NCBI GenBank assembly: GCA_905193145.1
Contig: CAJJNP010000132.1
Coordinates: 1-9,539, forward strand
DNA from: an uncultured Odoribacter sp.
Lineage (GTDB): Bacteria; Bacteroidota; Bacteroidia; Bacteroidales; Marinifilaceae
Length of the DNA: 9,539 nt
Direction of reading: 5' to 3'
This document shows positions 1-8,429 of this stretch, piece after piece (positions within the stretch are counted from its first letter, which is position 1; each line of letters starts with the position of its first letter). Under the pieces are notes generated by a model that ran no database searches, had not been told where the DNA came from, and saw only the letters and a list, made by a program, of their open reading frames with translations. Made by a program: the position numbers and the translations under genes.

Positions 1-96
1 TTGCAAACACTTGTAAATGGATTAAAATACAAAAAGGTTTCATCACAATATTTGTTCCACTCGGCAGAAGCCATTAAATATCTACACGCAATATGA
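1..96 (+). CDS. 3' end of a gene entering from the left, possibly a DUF3990-type protein
   Basis: Frame 1 is open from the window edge and reads 31 residues ending in the TGA at 94-96. The tail contains YKKVSSQYLFHSAEAIKYL, which reminds me of the C-terminal pattern of DUF3990 proteins (Gln, aromatic, short turn, then an Ala-Leu helix near the end). That family is, as I recall, related to ADP-ribosyltransferase-fold proteins, but no catalytic part is visible here, so the function is inference. Its stop overlaps the next start as ATGA (93-96), the arrangement expected of translationally coupled genes, which supports this frame over the other open frame, which stops at 75-77. The stretch is AT-rich (about 30% GC), like the gene that follows and unlike the kinase beyond it. 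The real start lies outside the window. Confidence 0.5.
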   Translation: MQTLVNGLKYKKVSSQYLFHSAEAIKYLHAI

Positions 97-317
97 ACAA
101 ACAAATGCAATATTTAGTGGAGGGTATAACTAAAGATATCATAGTCTATCTAATACAGGATAACGGGTATGATTTGTCTACTGCCCTTAAAGAATTCTAT
201 AATTCGGAGACGTTTATAAAACTAACAAACGAGGCCACCGGGCTCTATATTGAAAGTTCTGCTTATGTCTATGAAATATTAAAAGGTGAACTGAAATATG
301 GAAAGATTATGATTTAA
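93..317 (+). CDS. Small protein of unknown function, DUF3791-like
   Basis: This gene encodes 74 residues with no signal peptide or membrane segment. It reads as two or three helices: a hydrophobic N-terminal helix (ITKDIIVYLIQD), a Leu/Ala helix ending in EFYNSETF, and a conserved-looking core TGLYIESSAYVYEILK. The pattern 'hydrophobic helix, FY-S-F-KL, TGLY-ESS-YVY' matches my memory of small proteins found beside DUF3990 genes in gut Bacteroidetes and Firmicutes and often labelled DUF3791. That assignment is from memory and not certain. The ATG at 93 overlaps the upstream stop (ATGA), so the two are probably co-translated and may act as partners, for example effector and cognate binder. That pairing is inference. 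It is about 32% GC, clearly lower than the kinase that starts 42 bases downstream. Confidence 0.7.
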   Translation: MNKQMQYLVEGITKDIIVYLIQDNGYDLSTALKEFYNSETFIKLTNEATGLYIESSAYVYEILKGELKYGKIMI

Positions 318-359
318 AAATATTGCCAGGTCAAGTCATTAACAGCTATTATTGTCTGC

Positions 360-2492
360 ATGAAAAATACGGCTCCACATAAAGGAATTATTGTCACATT
401 GATGATTATGCTGTTCATGGCAACAGTGATAATCCGAAATGTAAATATCTACCGTCTGGAAGCCAAAAATTTCAAACAGGAGATGGAGAAGGCGGTCCGG
501 AGCGGGATCAAGGAGTATCTGCTGTCGCAGGATATAAAAACCTCCTATCTGCTTTCACAGACACCCTCATACATCAAGATTAAATATATGGTGGGAGAAA
601 ATTTATATGTTGTCAATCCACAAAAACAACAGTACGGCACAGCCTATCTCCGAATGCGCTATGATTTTTTCCGCGACAGTTGGTCCACCGACAGCCTCGC
701 CGCACAAATCAGAAAACTGACCTCTTATGCGGAATTGCCAGCCACAATTGTCAGGAGGAACGCAGCAGGACAGATTATCGATTCCTACCCGGCAGACTGC
801 TCCATTCCTTCAGAACCGGCTACATTTACTATCGATGGAATCGGAACCGCCTATTCAGATTCCATTTCCGTATGGTGCGAAATGCCTTTCAGCCTATTCA
901 AAAAGAGACAAGGCTTTTTATACTACCTGACCATCATCCTGCTTCGTTGGTCGCTGCTTTTCTGTTTCCTGATTATCTATAAAAACCGGACAGACTACCG
1001 CAACCGGCTGTTGCTGGAAAAGCAGGCGATTTTCATACACGACCTCAAAAGCCCCCTTTGCACCAACCGCAATATCGCCAACCATCTGCTGAAAAATACG
1101 GCTTCACACCCGCTGGAAAAGTTCCGACAAAAAGCAGAGACATTATTACACCTGTCCCGGGAAATGCAGAACGAAATCAACCGTTTTCTTTTTGATTACG
1201 ACACAATGCCGGAGGCAGAAGATTATCGGGAATTCAACCTGAAGGAGATGCTGCAACGTGCCATCACGCACCATTCCGCCGGGAATGACATCTCCATTTC
1301 GCTGGATTTCAAACGGACTGACACAAATTTTGAAGGATCGGAGTTTCATATCGAACACATGGTGAACAACCTGCTCAGCAATGCCATCAAACATGCCGGA
1401 CAAGGCAAAACGATTCAAGTAGCCTGCTACACGACACCACAGGGACAGACGGCTATTTCGATCATCGACCAGGGAGATGGCAATGTTTCGGCAACGGAAG
1501 ATTCAACGGAAAGCCACGGTATGGGACTTCCCTATATCAACCGGAACATACGCAGGTACGGCGGTTCGTTTACTATCCGCAACCGACAGGAAGGCGGCAA
1601 GGAATGTGTCCTCACGCTCTCTCCGCAAAAACGTGCCGGCATATTCCATATCCCCTCTTATCTTTATATAGCATTTATCGGACTGGTAGTGCTGCTTGGC
1701 GCATTAGGCGTGTTACGGCTATATAACAGTTATGAGCAATATTTATTCAACACCGTGAAAGAGCGGATTCACAATGCCGTTGCCAACTCTACCCAACAGT
1801 CCATCCACTGGAGAAAAGACACCACCTTTTTCAGATATGACCACCCGCAGGGAACAGTGACCGTATTCCGGAATTTGAAGAGCAGAACGCTTCCGACAAT
1901 TACGGTCAGCACCCGGGATTTTGTCCGCATGGCATACGATTTACGAGACACGACATGGAGTCTTTATTCCGTGTACAAACACTACCTGGAACTTTCCCCT
2001 ACCCCAATCCCGATAGAGCTGGTCCGTACCGACTCCACCGGCAAGGTTCTGGAACGGCTACAGTGGTCGTCAACCCTGCTGTTTCATCCCTACTCGTTCA
2101 ATATACCTCTGGGATATGTCGACGGCGACCGGTTGCAAGTGAATCTTTACACACCGTGGAGCCGGTTCTTCACACACCATGCCTGGCAACTATTCTTTGC
2201 CTTTGCCTCCATCTTGCTGCTATGCTGGATGGCCTATATACTCTACCAATACGACATGCGTACCAAAGCTTTTGTCCTTTTCCAACAGGAGAAAACAGTC
2301 CGCTTTATCAAGAATCTGAAACAGGAACTGACCCAGACCGAGAAACTCGAACAGGAACTTCATGCTCCAGAGCTTCCCGATATTGAAATAAAAAAGAGAA
2401 TGCTGCAACAACTGCTCGAACACTACTCCAACATGCTGAACAAGGTAAATCTACTGCTCGACCAGATGGCAACATTCCGACGAAAACAGTAA
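360..2492 (+). CDS. Membrane sensor histidine kinase with internally duplicated sensor/DHp module
   Basis: This 710-residue inner-membrane sensor kinase probably phosphorylates the response regulator encoded 20 bases downstream. Copy 1 has a membrane segment at about 9-27, an extracytoplasmic region at 30-185 and a second membrane segment at about 187-207. The HisKA helix carries phospho-acceptor His227 (FIHDLKSPL). The ATPase domain shows an N box (NNLLSNAIKHA, Asn341), a G1 box (DQGDG, 370-374) and a G2 box (HGMGL, 386-390), and ends near 425. A second module follows: membrane segment at about 433-453, sensor at 454-608, membrane segment at about 610-630, and a DHp-like coiled helix pair at 640-705. 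The protein ends there with no ATPase domain. At the position of His227 the second copy has Lys651 (FIKNLKQEL). The two copies align collinearly at an offset of 423-426 residues. The ATG at 360 is chosen because it precedes the first membrane helix; the next Met would cut it. The ligand is unknown. The family usually stops after one ATPase domain, at roughly 400-600 residues. Confidence 0.93.
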   Translation: MKNTAPHKGIIVTLMIMLFMATVIIRNVNIYRLEAKNFKQEMEKAVRSGIKEYLLSQDIKTSYLLSQTPSYIKIKYMVGENLYVVNPQKQQYGTAYLRMRYDFFRDSWSTDSLAAQIRKLTSYAELPATIVRRNAAGQIIDSYPADCSIPSEPATFTIDGIGTAYSDSISVWCEMPFSLFKKRQGFLYYLTIILLRWSLLFCFLIIYKNRTDYRNRLLLEKQAIFIHDLKSPLCTNRNIANHLLKNTASHPLEKFRQKAETLLHLSREMQNEINRFLFDYDTMPEAEDYREFNLKEMLQRAITHHSAGNDISISLDFKRTDTNFEGSEFHIEHMVNNLLSNAIKHAGQGKTIQVACYTTPQGQTAISIIDQGDGNVSATEDSTESHGMGLPYINRNIRRYGGSFTIRNRQEGGKECVLTLSPQKRAGIFHIPSYLYIAFIGLVVLLGALGVLRLYNSYEQYLFNTVKERIHNAVANSTQQSIHWRKDTTFFRYDHPQGTVTVFRNLKSRTLPTITVSTRDFVRMAYDLRDTTWSLYSVYKHYLELSPTPIPIELVRTDSTGKVLERLQWSSTLLFHPYSFNIPLGYVDGDRLQVNLYTPWSRFFTHHAWQLFFAFASILLLCWMAYILYQYDMRTKAFVLFQQEKTVRFIKNLKQELTQTEKLEQELHAPELPDIEIKKRMLQQLLEHYSNMLNKVNLLLDQMATFRRKQ
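1656..2489 (+). other. Second, catalytically dead sensor/DHp module of the kinase (protein-level repeat of 384-1217)
   Basis: Residues 433-710 repeat residues 9-286 of the same protein. Matched landmarks are: Tyr31 with Tyr455 just after the first membrane helix; RMRYD (98-102) with RMAYD (523-527); a following Trp with Ser residues; a short strand-turn TIVRRNAAGQII with ELVRTDSTGKVL; Trp197 with Trp623 inside the second membrane helix; FIHDLKSPL with FIKNLKQEL; and Asn271/Asn274 with Asn694/Asn697 near the end of the DHp helices. The repeat is visible at protein level only; the DNA has diverged. The second copy stops where an ATPase domain would begin. Confidence 0.82.
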
Positions 2493-2512
2493 TTCATAAA
2501 AGAAACGATACC

Positions 2513-3223
2513 ATGCAAGACAAACTGCGACTGCTTTATGCCGAGGATAACCCGGACACGGCCCGGGAAACCGCCGAAGAACTGGAAGAATACGGTTTTG
2601 AGGTGAACACCGTTTACGATGGTGACGAGGCATGGATGGCCTTTCAGGAAACGAATCCGGACCTTGTGCTGCTCGACTACCGCATGCCGGGCAAAAACGG
2701 CTTGGAAGTGTTTTCGCTGATACACCGCATGAACCCGAATATTCCTGTGCTGATTTTAAGTTCGTATACGGAATATTGCATCGCCTCGCTGAAAAACGGT
2801 ACTGCCGACTTTATCCGCAAGGACGCTCTTATCGAAGAGGTGGCTCTGCGGCTGAAAATGGCTTGGAAACAGAGCCGGAATCTGCCTCTGACAGAAAAAC
2901 TGCCGGACTCTCAGGAAATCTATTACCTCAGTGAGAATTGCCGGTATAATGCGGGAAACACCACGCTTTTCATCAATGAACAGCCCATACAGCTCACGAC
3001 GGTCCCCGGCGAACTGCTGACAGTGTTATGCCAGAACCAAAACCATTATGTATCCAAACAGACTCTCTGCAAACGGATATGGAATGTATATAACAGCGGA
3101 AAGACCACCAGTCTGCGCAACTATATTTCGGACCTCCGCAAGATGCTGGAAGGTGCAGACACTATTGAAATCCGCTCGTCCTACGGAAAAGGATATTGTC
3201 TGAAAACATTGTCGATGATATAA
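2513..3223 (+). CDS. Response regulator, receiver plus OmpR-type winged helix
   Basis: This 236-residue cytoplasmic DNA-binding response regulator is the likely partner of the kinase ending 20 bases upstream. The receiver domain (about 4-120) has the acidic pair Glu11/Asp12, phospho-acceptor Asp55 (LVLLDYRMPGKNG), Ser83/Ser84 at the switch position and Lys103. The Lys103 motif is FIRKDA, where OmpR-type receivers usually have Lys-Pro. A linker of about 15 residues leads to a winged-helix effector domain (about 135-232). Its features are the LTTVPGELLTVLCQN start, the recognition region around LRNYISDLRKML, and the closing hairpin IEIRSSYGKGY, typical of Trans_reg_C domains. The target genes are unknown and no repeated operator was recognised in the window. 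The ATG at 2513 starts exactly before the first receiver strand. The neighbouring gene downstream converges on it. Confidence 0.93.
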   Translation: MQDKLRLLYAEDNPDTARETAEELEEYGFEVNTVYDGDEAWMAFQETNPDLVLLDYRMPGKNGLEVFSLIHRMNPNIPVLILSSYTEYCIASLKNGTADFIRKDALIEEVALRLKMAWKQSRNLPLTEKLPDSQEIYYLSENCRYNAGNTTLFINEQPIQLTTVPGELLTVLCQNQNHYVSKQTLCKRIWNVYNSGKTTSLRNYISDLRKMLEGADTIEIRSSYGKGYCLKTLSMI

Positions 3224-3225
3224 AA

Positions 3226-3259
3226 AAAACGCAGCCTGCTGCTTGTCAGACTGCGTTTT
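3226..3259 (-). terminator. Hairpin between convergent genes, strongest for the - strand unit
   Basis: The arms AAAACGCAGCCTG (3226-3238) and CAGACTGCGTTTT (3247-3259) pair around an 8-base loop with one imperfect position. In a + strand transcript that position is a C-A mismatch; in a - strand transcript it is a G-U wobble, so the stem is unbroken. The - strand RNA also continues into a run of eight U (complement of 3222-3229), whereas the + strand has only four T. The hairpin begins 20 bases after the stop of the lipoprotein gene and directly adjoins the response-regulator stop (3221-3223). It is therefore a good intrinsic terminator for the - strand operon and probably a weaker one for the two-component genes. 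Confidence 0.85.
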
Positions 3260-3279
3260 CCGGTATAATATAAAGTAGA

Positions 3280-4800
3280 TTAGTCGATATCCAATTCTAC
3301 AGTATAGGTCTTGCCCGGCTCAAAGTCGGCATTGTAAACCAACAGGAAGTTCTCATCCAATGCCACATTCCAGTTCTGTCCGGCAGCCAGACGTGGATTG
3401 TTCAGACGCTGCGGGAAGAAATAACTGAACGGCAGATCCAATACGTGTTCCTGTTTGAATTTATCACCTTTCATACGCTCCAGACTGAAATTCTCTTTTG
3501 TGGTGATGGTGATGATACATTTTTTACCTTTCACTTCGGATGCCACAGTGAAGTCTGTCTCTTCCGGAATCTCCTGCAAACGAACGTTCCATTTCGGATC
3601 ACCGTAATAAGCCAGCACATCACGATCATGGAAGAAACCTACCTGGTCTTTGGTCGGCTGAATACCGATTGAATCCATAATCAGCTGCGGAGCTTCTGCA
3701 AATTCATTCTGAGAATCATACGGATATTGCATGGTCATGAATTTAGGGTTCCATGCGTTCAACTGGTGAACAAAATCCTGCTGGTTCATGAAGAAAGCCT
3801 CTGCCACAGAATAACGTCCGGGATTGGTTACCAAATATTTCAATCCTCCCCAACCGTTACGACCGTGCCAGGTGGTAACAACATAACCCACCATTGTTGC
3901 CGCATTTGCGCTGTTCATCCAGGCGGCAGCCATACAGTCTTTTGTATTCTTCATATTTGCAATCAGACAGTTGCCGATAGGAAGATATACTCTGCGTTTT
4001 CCGCTTTCTTTCAAATCTTTCGGTCCGTCGGGGAAGTCCATGTAAAGCACACCGTTTTTCGGTTTGATATTACCCAATGAGAACGGCATTTCCAGATTGC
4101 GTTCTGTTGCATGTGCAGCAGTAACAACCAAGTCCGGATTGTATTTTTCATAAAAATCATAGAAAGTCTGCATCGCATCTTTCGGATCCACCATCATGCG
4201 CTCAATGTCTCTGTAATTACCATGCGACATGGTGTAGCGCAATTTCATTTTTTTCATGGGCAACTGATAAGAAACAATCGTATCGTCTTTAGATGCTTTT
4301 TCTCCCCACAAGCCCATTTTATGGTCGTCCAACCAAGCGAAACGATCAAACCATTTTCCGCTGCTCAATTCTGTAATAGTAGCTACAGCATCTTTCAATA
4401 CCAAAGGTTCAGTACTGTTATTTACCATCTTCATGGCAGCAGCAGCATCATAACCGGTGATAATACCCCAAAGGAAATCGGCATATACATCGCTGTCCAC
4501 TTTACGGCTCATCTGATTAAGGGCAATAACATAGTCGCGGCCGAGATTTTCCGGTTTTTCCACAATGGCAACATAACGCGGACGTATCTGCTGCAACTGA
4601 GGCAACACCTCTTCCGGTTTGGTCTGGTAAGTCAGGAATGCAGCCTGGTGCTTATCCTTCAAAGTCTGTGCAACTTTGTTCCATGCAGAATCAGCAACGA
4701 CACTGTTTCCTGCAATTACAACATACTCATTAGCCTTCGGTGCCGACTGACAGCTTGCCAATAAAGCGCAAAGACCAAGTAATAAATTATTCACTTTCAT
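3280..4800 (-). CDS. Lipoprotein with gingipain-like (clan CD, C25-like) fold signatures
   Basis: This is a 506-residue exported lipoprotein. A short signal peptide ends in the lipobox LLASC, with Cys17 as the lipidated residue. The residues after Cys17 (QSAPKANE) lack an early acidic cluster of the kind linked to surface export in Bacteroidetes, so a periplasm-facing location is a little more likely. I see a pattern like gingipain-family peptidases: an N-terminal subdomain with RPRYVAIVEK (73-82) and SDVYADF; a strand ending in LVVTAAHATE with candidate catalytic His230; a strand ending in LPIGNCLIAN with candidate Cys278; then AAAWMNSANAATMVGYVVTTWHG; and a late YYGDPKWNVRL (398-408), like the GDP-strand close of C25 proteins. 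Residues from about 412 are beta-rich, as in the Ig-like domain that follows gingipain catalytic domains. There is no T9SS sorting domain. Fold assignment and catalysis are inference; it could be an inactive relative. It starts 18 bases after the ABC-F gene, so is probably co-transcribed. Confidence 0.88.
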   Translation of the reverse strand: MKVNNLLLGLCALLASCQSAPKANEYVVIAGNSVVADSAWNKVAQTLKDKHQAAFLTYQTKPEEVLPQLQQIRPRYVAIVEKPENLGRDYVIALNQMSRKVDSDVYADFLWGIITGYDAAAAMKMVNNSTEPLVLKDAVATITELSSGKWFDRFAWLDDHKMGLWGEKASKDDTIVSYQLPMKKMKLRYTMSHGNYRDIERMMVDPKDAMQTFYDFYEKYNPDLVVTAAHATERNLEMPFSLGNIKPKNGVLYMDFPDGPKDLKESGKRRVYLPIGNCLIANMKNTKDCMAAAWMNSANAATMVGYVVTTWHGRNGWGGLKYLVTNPGRYSVAEAFFMNQQDFVHQLNAWNPKFMTMQYPYDSQNEFAEAPQLIMDSIGIQPTKDQVGFFHDRDVLAYYGDPKWNVRLQEIPEETDFTVASEVKGKKCIITITTKENFSLERMKGDKFKQEHVLDLPFSYFFPQRLNNPRLAAGQNWNVALDENFLLVYNADFEPGKTYTVELDID

Positions 4801-4818
4801 ATCAAGTTATTTGGTTAA

Positions 4819-6450
<1,632 letters not shown>

Positions 6451-6460
6451 TTAATTAAAA

Positions 6461-6474
6461 TATCTGCAAAGATA
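6461..6474 (-). promoter_or_regulatory. Bacteroidetes -7 promoter element before the ABC-F gene, inside a small palindrome
   Basis: Read on the - strand, 6474-6467 is TATCTTTG, an exact match to the TAnnTTTG -7 element of Bacteroides sigma factor promoters, followed by the commonly seen CA. It ends 25 bases before the ABC-F ATG (6441-6439), leaving room for a short leader. No clear TTTG -33 box was found at the usual 19-21 base distance. The element forms one arm of TATCT-GCAA-AGATA (6461-6474), a perfect 5+5 inverted repeat. It probably drives the ABC-F and lipoprotein genes independently of the rhamnose operon. Confidence 0.6.
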
Positions 6475-6483
6475 GCTTTTTAT

Positions 6484-7539
6484 TTACATCTTTCCGTACA
6501 TCTTCTCGTAATAACGCTGATATTCACCGCTAGTCACCTCATCAAGCCAAGCTTGATTGTCCAAATACCATTTAACGGTTTTTTCTATTCCTTCCTCAAA
6601 TTGTAAAGAAGGCATCCAACCCAGTTCATTTTTCAATTTTGTGGAGTCGATAGCATAGCGCAAATCATGTCCGGCACGGTCGGCGACAAAAGTTATCAAA
6701 TGGTCGGAAGCACCTTCCTGACGCCCAAGCAGACGATCGGTCACTTTGATAAGCACTTTTATCAGGTCGATGTTTTTCCACTCGTTGAAACCGCCGATGT
6801 TGTAGGTGTCTCCAACTTTTCCCTGGTGGAAAATCAAGTCTATAGCACGGGCATGGTCGTCCACATAAAGCCAGTCACGTACATTTTCGCCCTTTCCATA
6901 TACAGGAAGAGGTTTGTTGTGACGAATGTTATTTATAAATAACGGAATCAGCTTTTCCGGGAATTGGAATGAACCGTAATTATTGGAACAATTGGAGATT
7001 TTGACAGGCAAACCGTATGTATCATGATAAGCCCTTACAAAATGGTCTGATGATGCTTTGGAGGCCGAATAGGGAGAGTGCGGGTCATATTTCGTCTGCT
7101 CGGTAAACAATTCGGTTCCGGGTTGCAAAGCTCCATATACTTCATCCGTAGATACATGGTAGAACACTTTATCAGAGTAATCTCCTTCCCAAGCCAGCTT
7201 GGCAGCCTGCAACAGGGTCAGCGTTCCCATCACATTGGTGCGAGCAAATGAAAACGGATCTTTAATAGAACGGTCCACATGGCTCTCTGCTGCCAAATGA
7301 ATCACTCCGTCTACCTGATATTTTGCAAACAAAGCCTGCACCGCGGGAAAATCACAGATATCCGCTTTCTCAAACACGTAATTAGGACATTGTTCTATCT
7401 CTTTTAAATTGGCAAGATTGCCGGCATAAGTCAAAGCATCCAGATTGATAATCCGATAATCCGGATATTTCTTCACCATCAATTTAACAAGGTGCGACCC
7501 GATAAAGCCGGCTCCCCCTGTAATCAGTATGTTTTTCAT
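6484..7539 (-). CDS. rfbB: dTDP-glucose 4,6-dehydratase
   Basis: This 351-residue cytoplasmic enzyme of the extended short-chain dehydrogenase family converts dTDP-glucose to dTDP-4-keto-6-deoxyglucose, the second step of dTDP-L-rhamnose synthesis (EC 4.2.1.46). It shows the NAD-binding GGAGFIGSH (8-16), HLAAESHVDRSI (81-92), the catalytic STDEVYG (130-136, with Thr131, Asp132 and Glu133), and the YxxxK pair Tyr157/Lys161 in SPYSASKAS. Later markers of the family are NNYG and the VRDWLYVDDHARA substrate-binding region. The length is normal for RmlB (about 350-360). It is the last gene of the rhamnose cluster, 20 bases after rfbD. rmlB is the equivalent name. Confidence 0.97.
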   Translation of the reverse strand: MKNILITGGAGFIGSHLVKLMVKKYPDYRIINLDALTYAGNLANLKEIEQCPNYVFEKADICDFPAVQALFAKYQVDGVIHLAAESHVDRSIKDPFSFARTNVMGTLTLLQAAKLAWEGDYSDKVFYHVSTDEVYGALQPGTELFTEQTKYDPHSPYSASKASSDHFVRAYHDTYGLPVKISNCSNNYGSFQFPEKLIPLFINNIRHNKPLPVYGKGENVRDWLYVDDHARAIDLIFHQGKVGDTYNIGGFNEWKNIDLIKVLIKVTDRLLGRQEGASDHLITFVADRAGHDLRYAIDSTKLKNELGWMPSLQFEEGIEKTVKWYLDNQAWLDEVTSGEYQRYYEKMYGKM

Positions 7540-7559
7540 GTCAATAGTCTATCGTATGG

Positions 7560-8417
7560 TTATTCTAAATTTTCCAACATACACTTAAGAGAAGATTTCC
7601 AGTCGGGCACCTCTACTCCAAAGGTTTGTTTTATTTTGGTCTTATCAAGTACTGACCAGGCCGGACGGGGTGTACGCGAAGGATACTCTGCAGTAGAGAC
7701 CGGATTCACACGGCATGTCTTGCCACTAAGGTTCACGATTTCTGTAGCGAAATCAAACCAGGAACAGATACCCTCATTACTGAAATGGTATATCCCCTCG
7801 TATTCCACCCGTTCATCATTTTCCATAATCGTTGCGATGGCTCTCGCTAAATCTGCAGCGTAAGTAGGTGATCCCATCTGGTCGTTTACAACATTCAATT
7901 CCGGCTTTTCGTCCGCCAGACGAAGAATCGTTTTTACGAAATTATGTCCAAATGAAGAATAAAGCCATGCTGTACGAATAATAATATACAGACAACCGGA
8001 TTTCAGTATTTCCTGTTCGCCAGCCAATTTTGTTTTACCGTAAACGCTGACAGGACAAGGTTTGTTTTTTTCAGTATAAGGTTTATCTGCTGTACCATCA
8101 AACACATAATCAGTAGAAATATGTATCAACAGACAATCTTCTTTGGCAGCAGCTTTTGCCAAATTGGCAACAGCCAGCGTATTGATTTTAGCCGCTTGCT
8201 CCGGCTCCTCTTCAGCCCTGTCAACGGCTGTATAGGCTGCACAATTGATAATCGTGTCAATTTCATGCAACTGAATAAACTTTTCAACGGCCGTGTAATT
8301 GGTGATATCCAATTCTTCTACGTCTGTATAAAAAACATCGTCCAATATGGAAAAACCGATTTTCCGTATTTCAGAGCCTAACTGACCATTGGCCCCTGTC
8401 ACTAATATATTTGCCAT
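7560..8417 (-). CDS. rfbD: dTDP-4-dehydrorhamnose reductase
   Basis: This 285-residue cytoplasmic reductase carries out the last step of the pathway: it reduces dTDP-4-keto-L-rhamnose to dTDP-L-rhamnose using NAD(P)H (EC 1.1.1.133). It has the N-terminal dinucleotide motif GANGQLGSE (8-16), NCAAYTAVDRAE (58-69), the substrate-site STDYVFDG (101-108, Thr102), and the catalytic Tyr126/Lys130 in SVYGKTKLAGE. These match the positions of Thr104, Tyr128 and Lys132 of the Salmonella enzyme with a shift of two. The length is close to the family's usual 280-300. It starts 12 bases after the rfbC stop, consistent with co-transcription. rmlD is the equivalent name. Confidence 0.97.
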   Translation of the reverse strand: MANILVTGANGQLGSEIRKIGFSILDDVFYTDVEELDITNYTAVEKFIQLHEIDTIINCAAYTAVDRAEEEPEQAAKINTLAVANLAKAAAKEDCLLIHISTDYVFDGTADKPYTEKNKPCPVSVYGKTKLAGEQEILKSGCLYIIIRTAWLYSSFGHNFVKTILRLADEKPELNVVNDQMGSPTYAADLARAIATIMENDERVEYEGIYHFSNEGICSWFDFATEIVNLSGKTCRVNPVSTAEYPSRTPRPAWSVLDKTKIKQTFGVEVPDWKSSLKCMLENLE

Positions 8418-8429
8418 AATCTACTATTC

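Noticed and set aside
47..54. AATATTTG resembling a -7 element before the 74-residue gene
   Set aside because: The first consensus T is missing, no -33 box is present, and the site lies inside the upstream coding tail, where the ATGA overlap suggests co-transcription.
3..77. Second open frame at the left edge (frame 3, stop at 75-77)
   Set aside because: It reads an uninformative 24-residue tail. The frame-1 tail is better supported because its stop overlaps the next start as ATGA and it resembles a known C-terminal pattern.
322..354. Possible promoter for the two-component genes (ATTG at 322-325 and TATTATTG at 347-354)
   Set aside because: The spacing of 21 bases is plausible, but both boxes carry a mismatch and the transcription start would fall on the ATG itself. 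Too weak to annotate.
1955..2386. 143-residue open frame inside the kinase gene
   Set aside because: It lies in an alternative frame of the second sensor copy, whose protein-level match to the first copy proves the kinase frame. Its own composition is Pro/Arg-rich without a motif.
4111..4764. 217-residue open frame on the + strand, opposite the lipoprotein gene
   Set aside because: The - strand lipoprotein has a signal peptide and coherent fold motifs. The opposite frame is rich in His, Phe and Cys with no domain pattern, typical of an antisense shadow.
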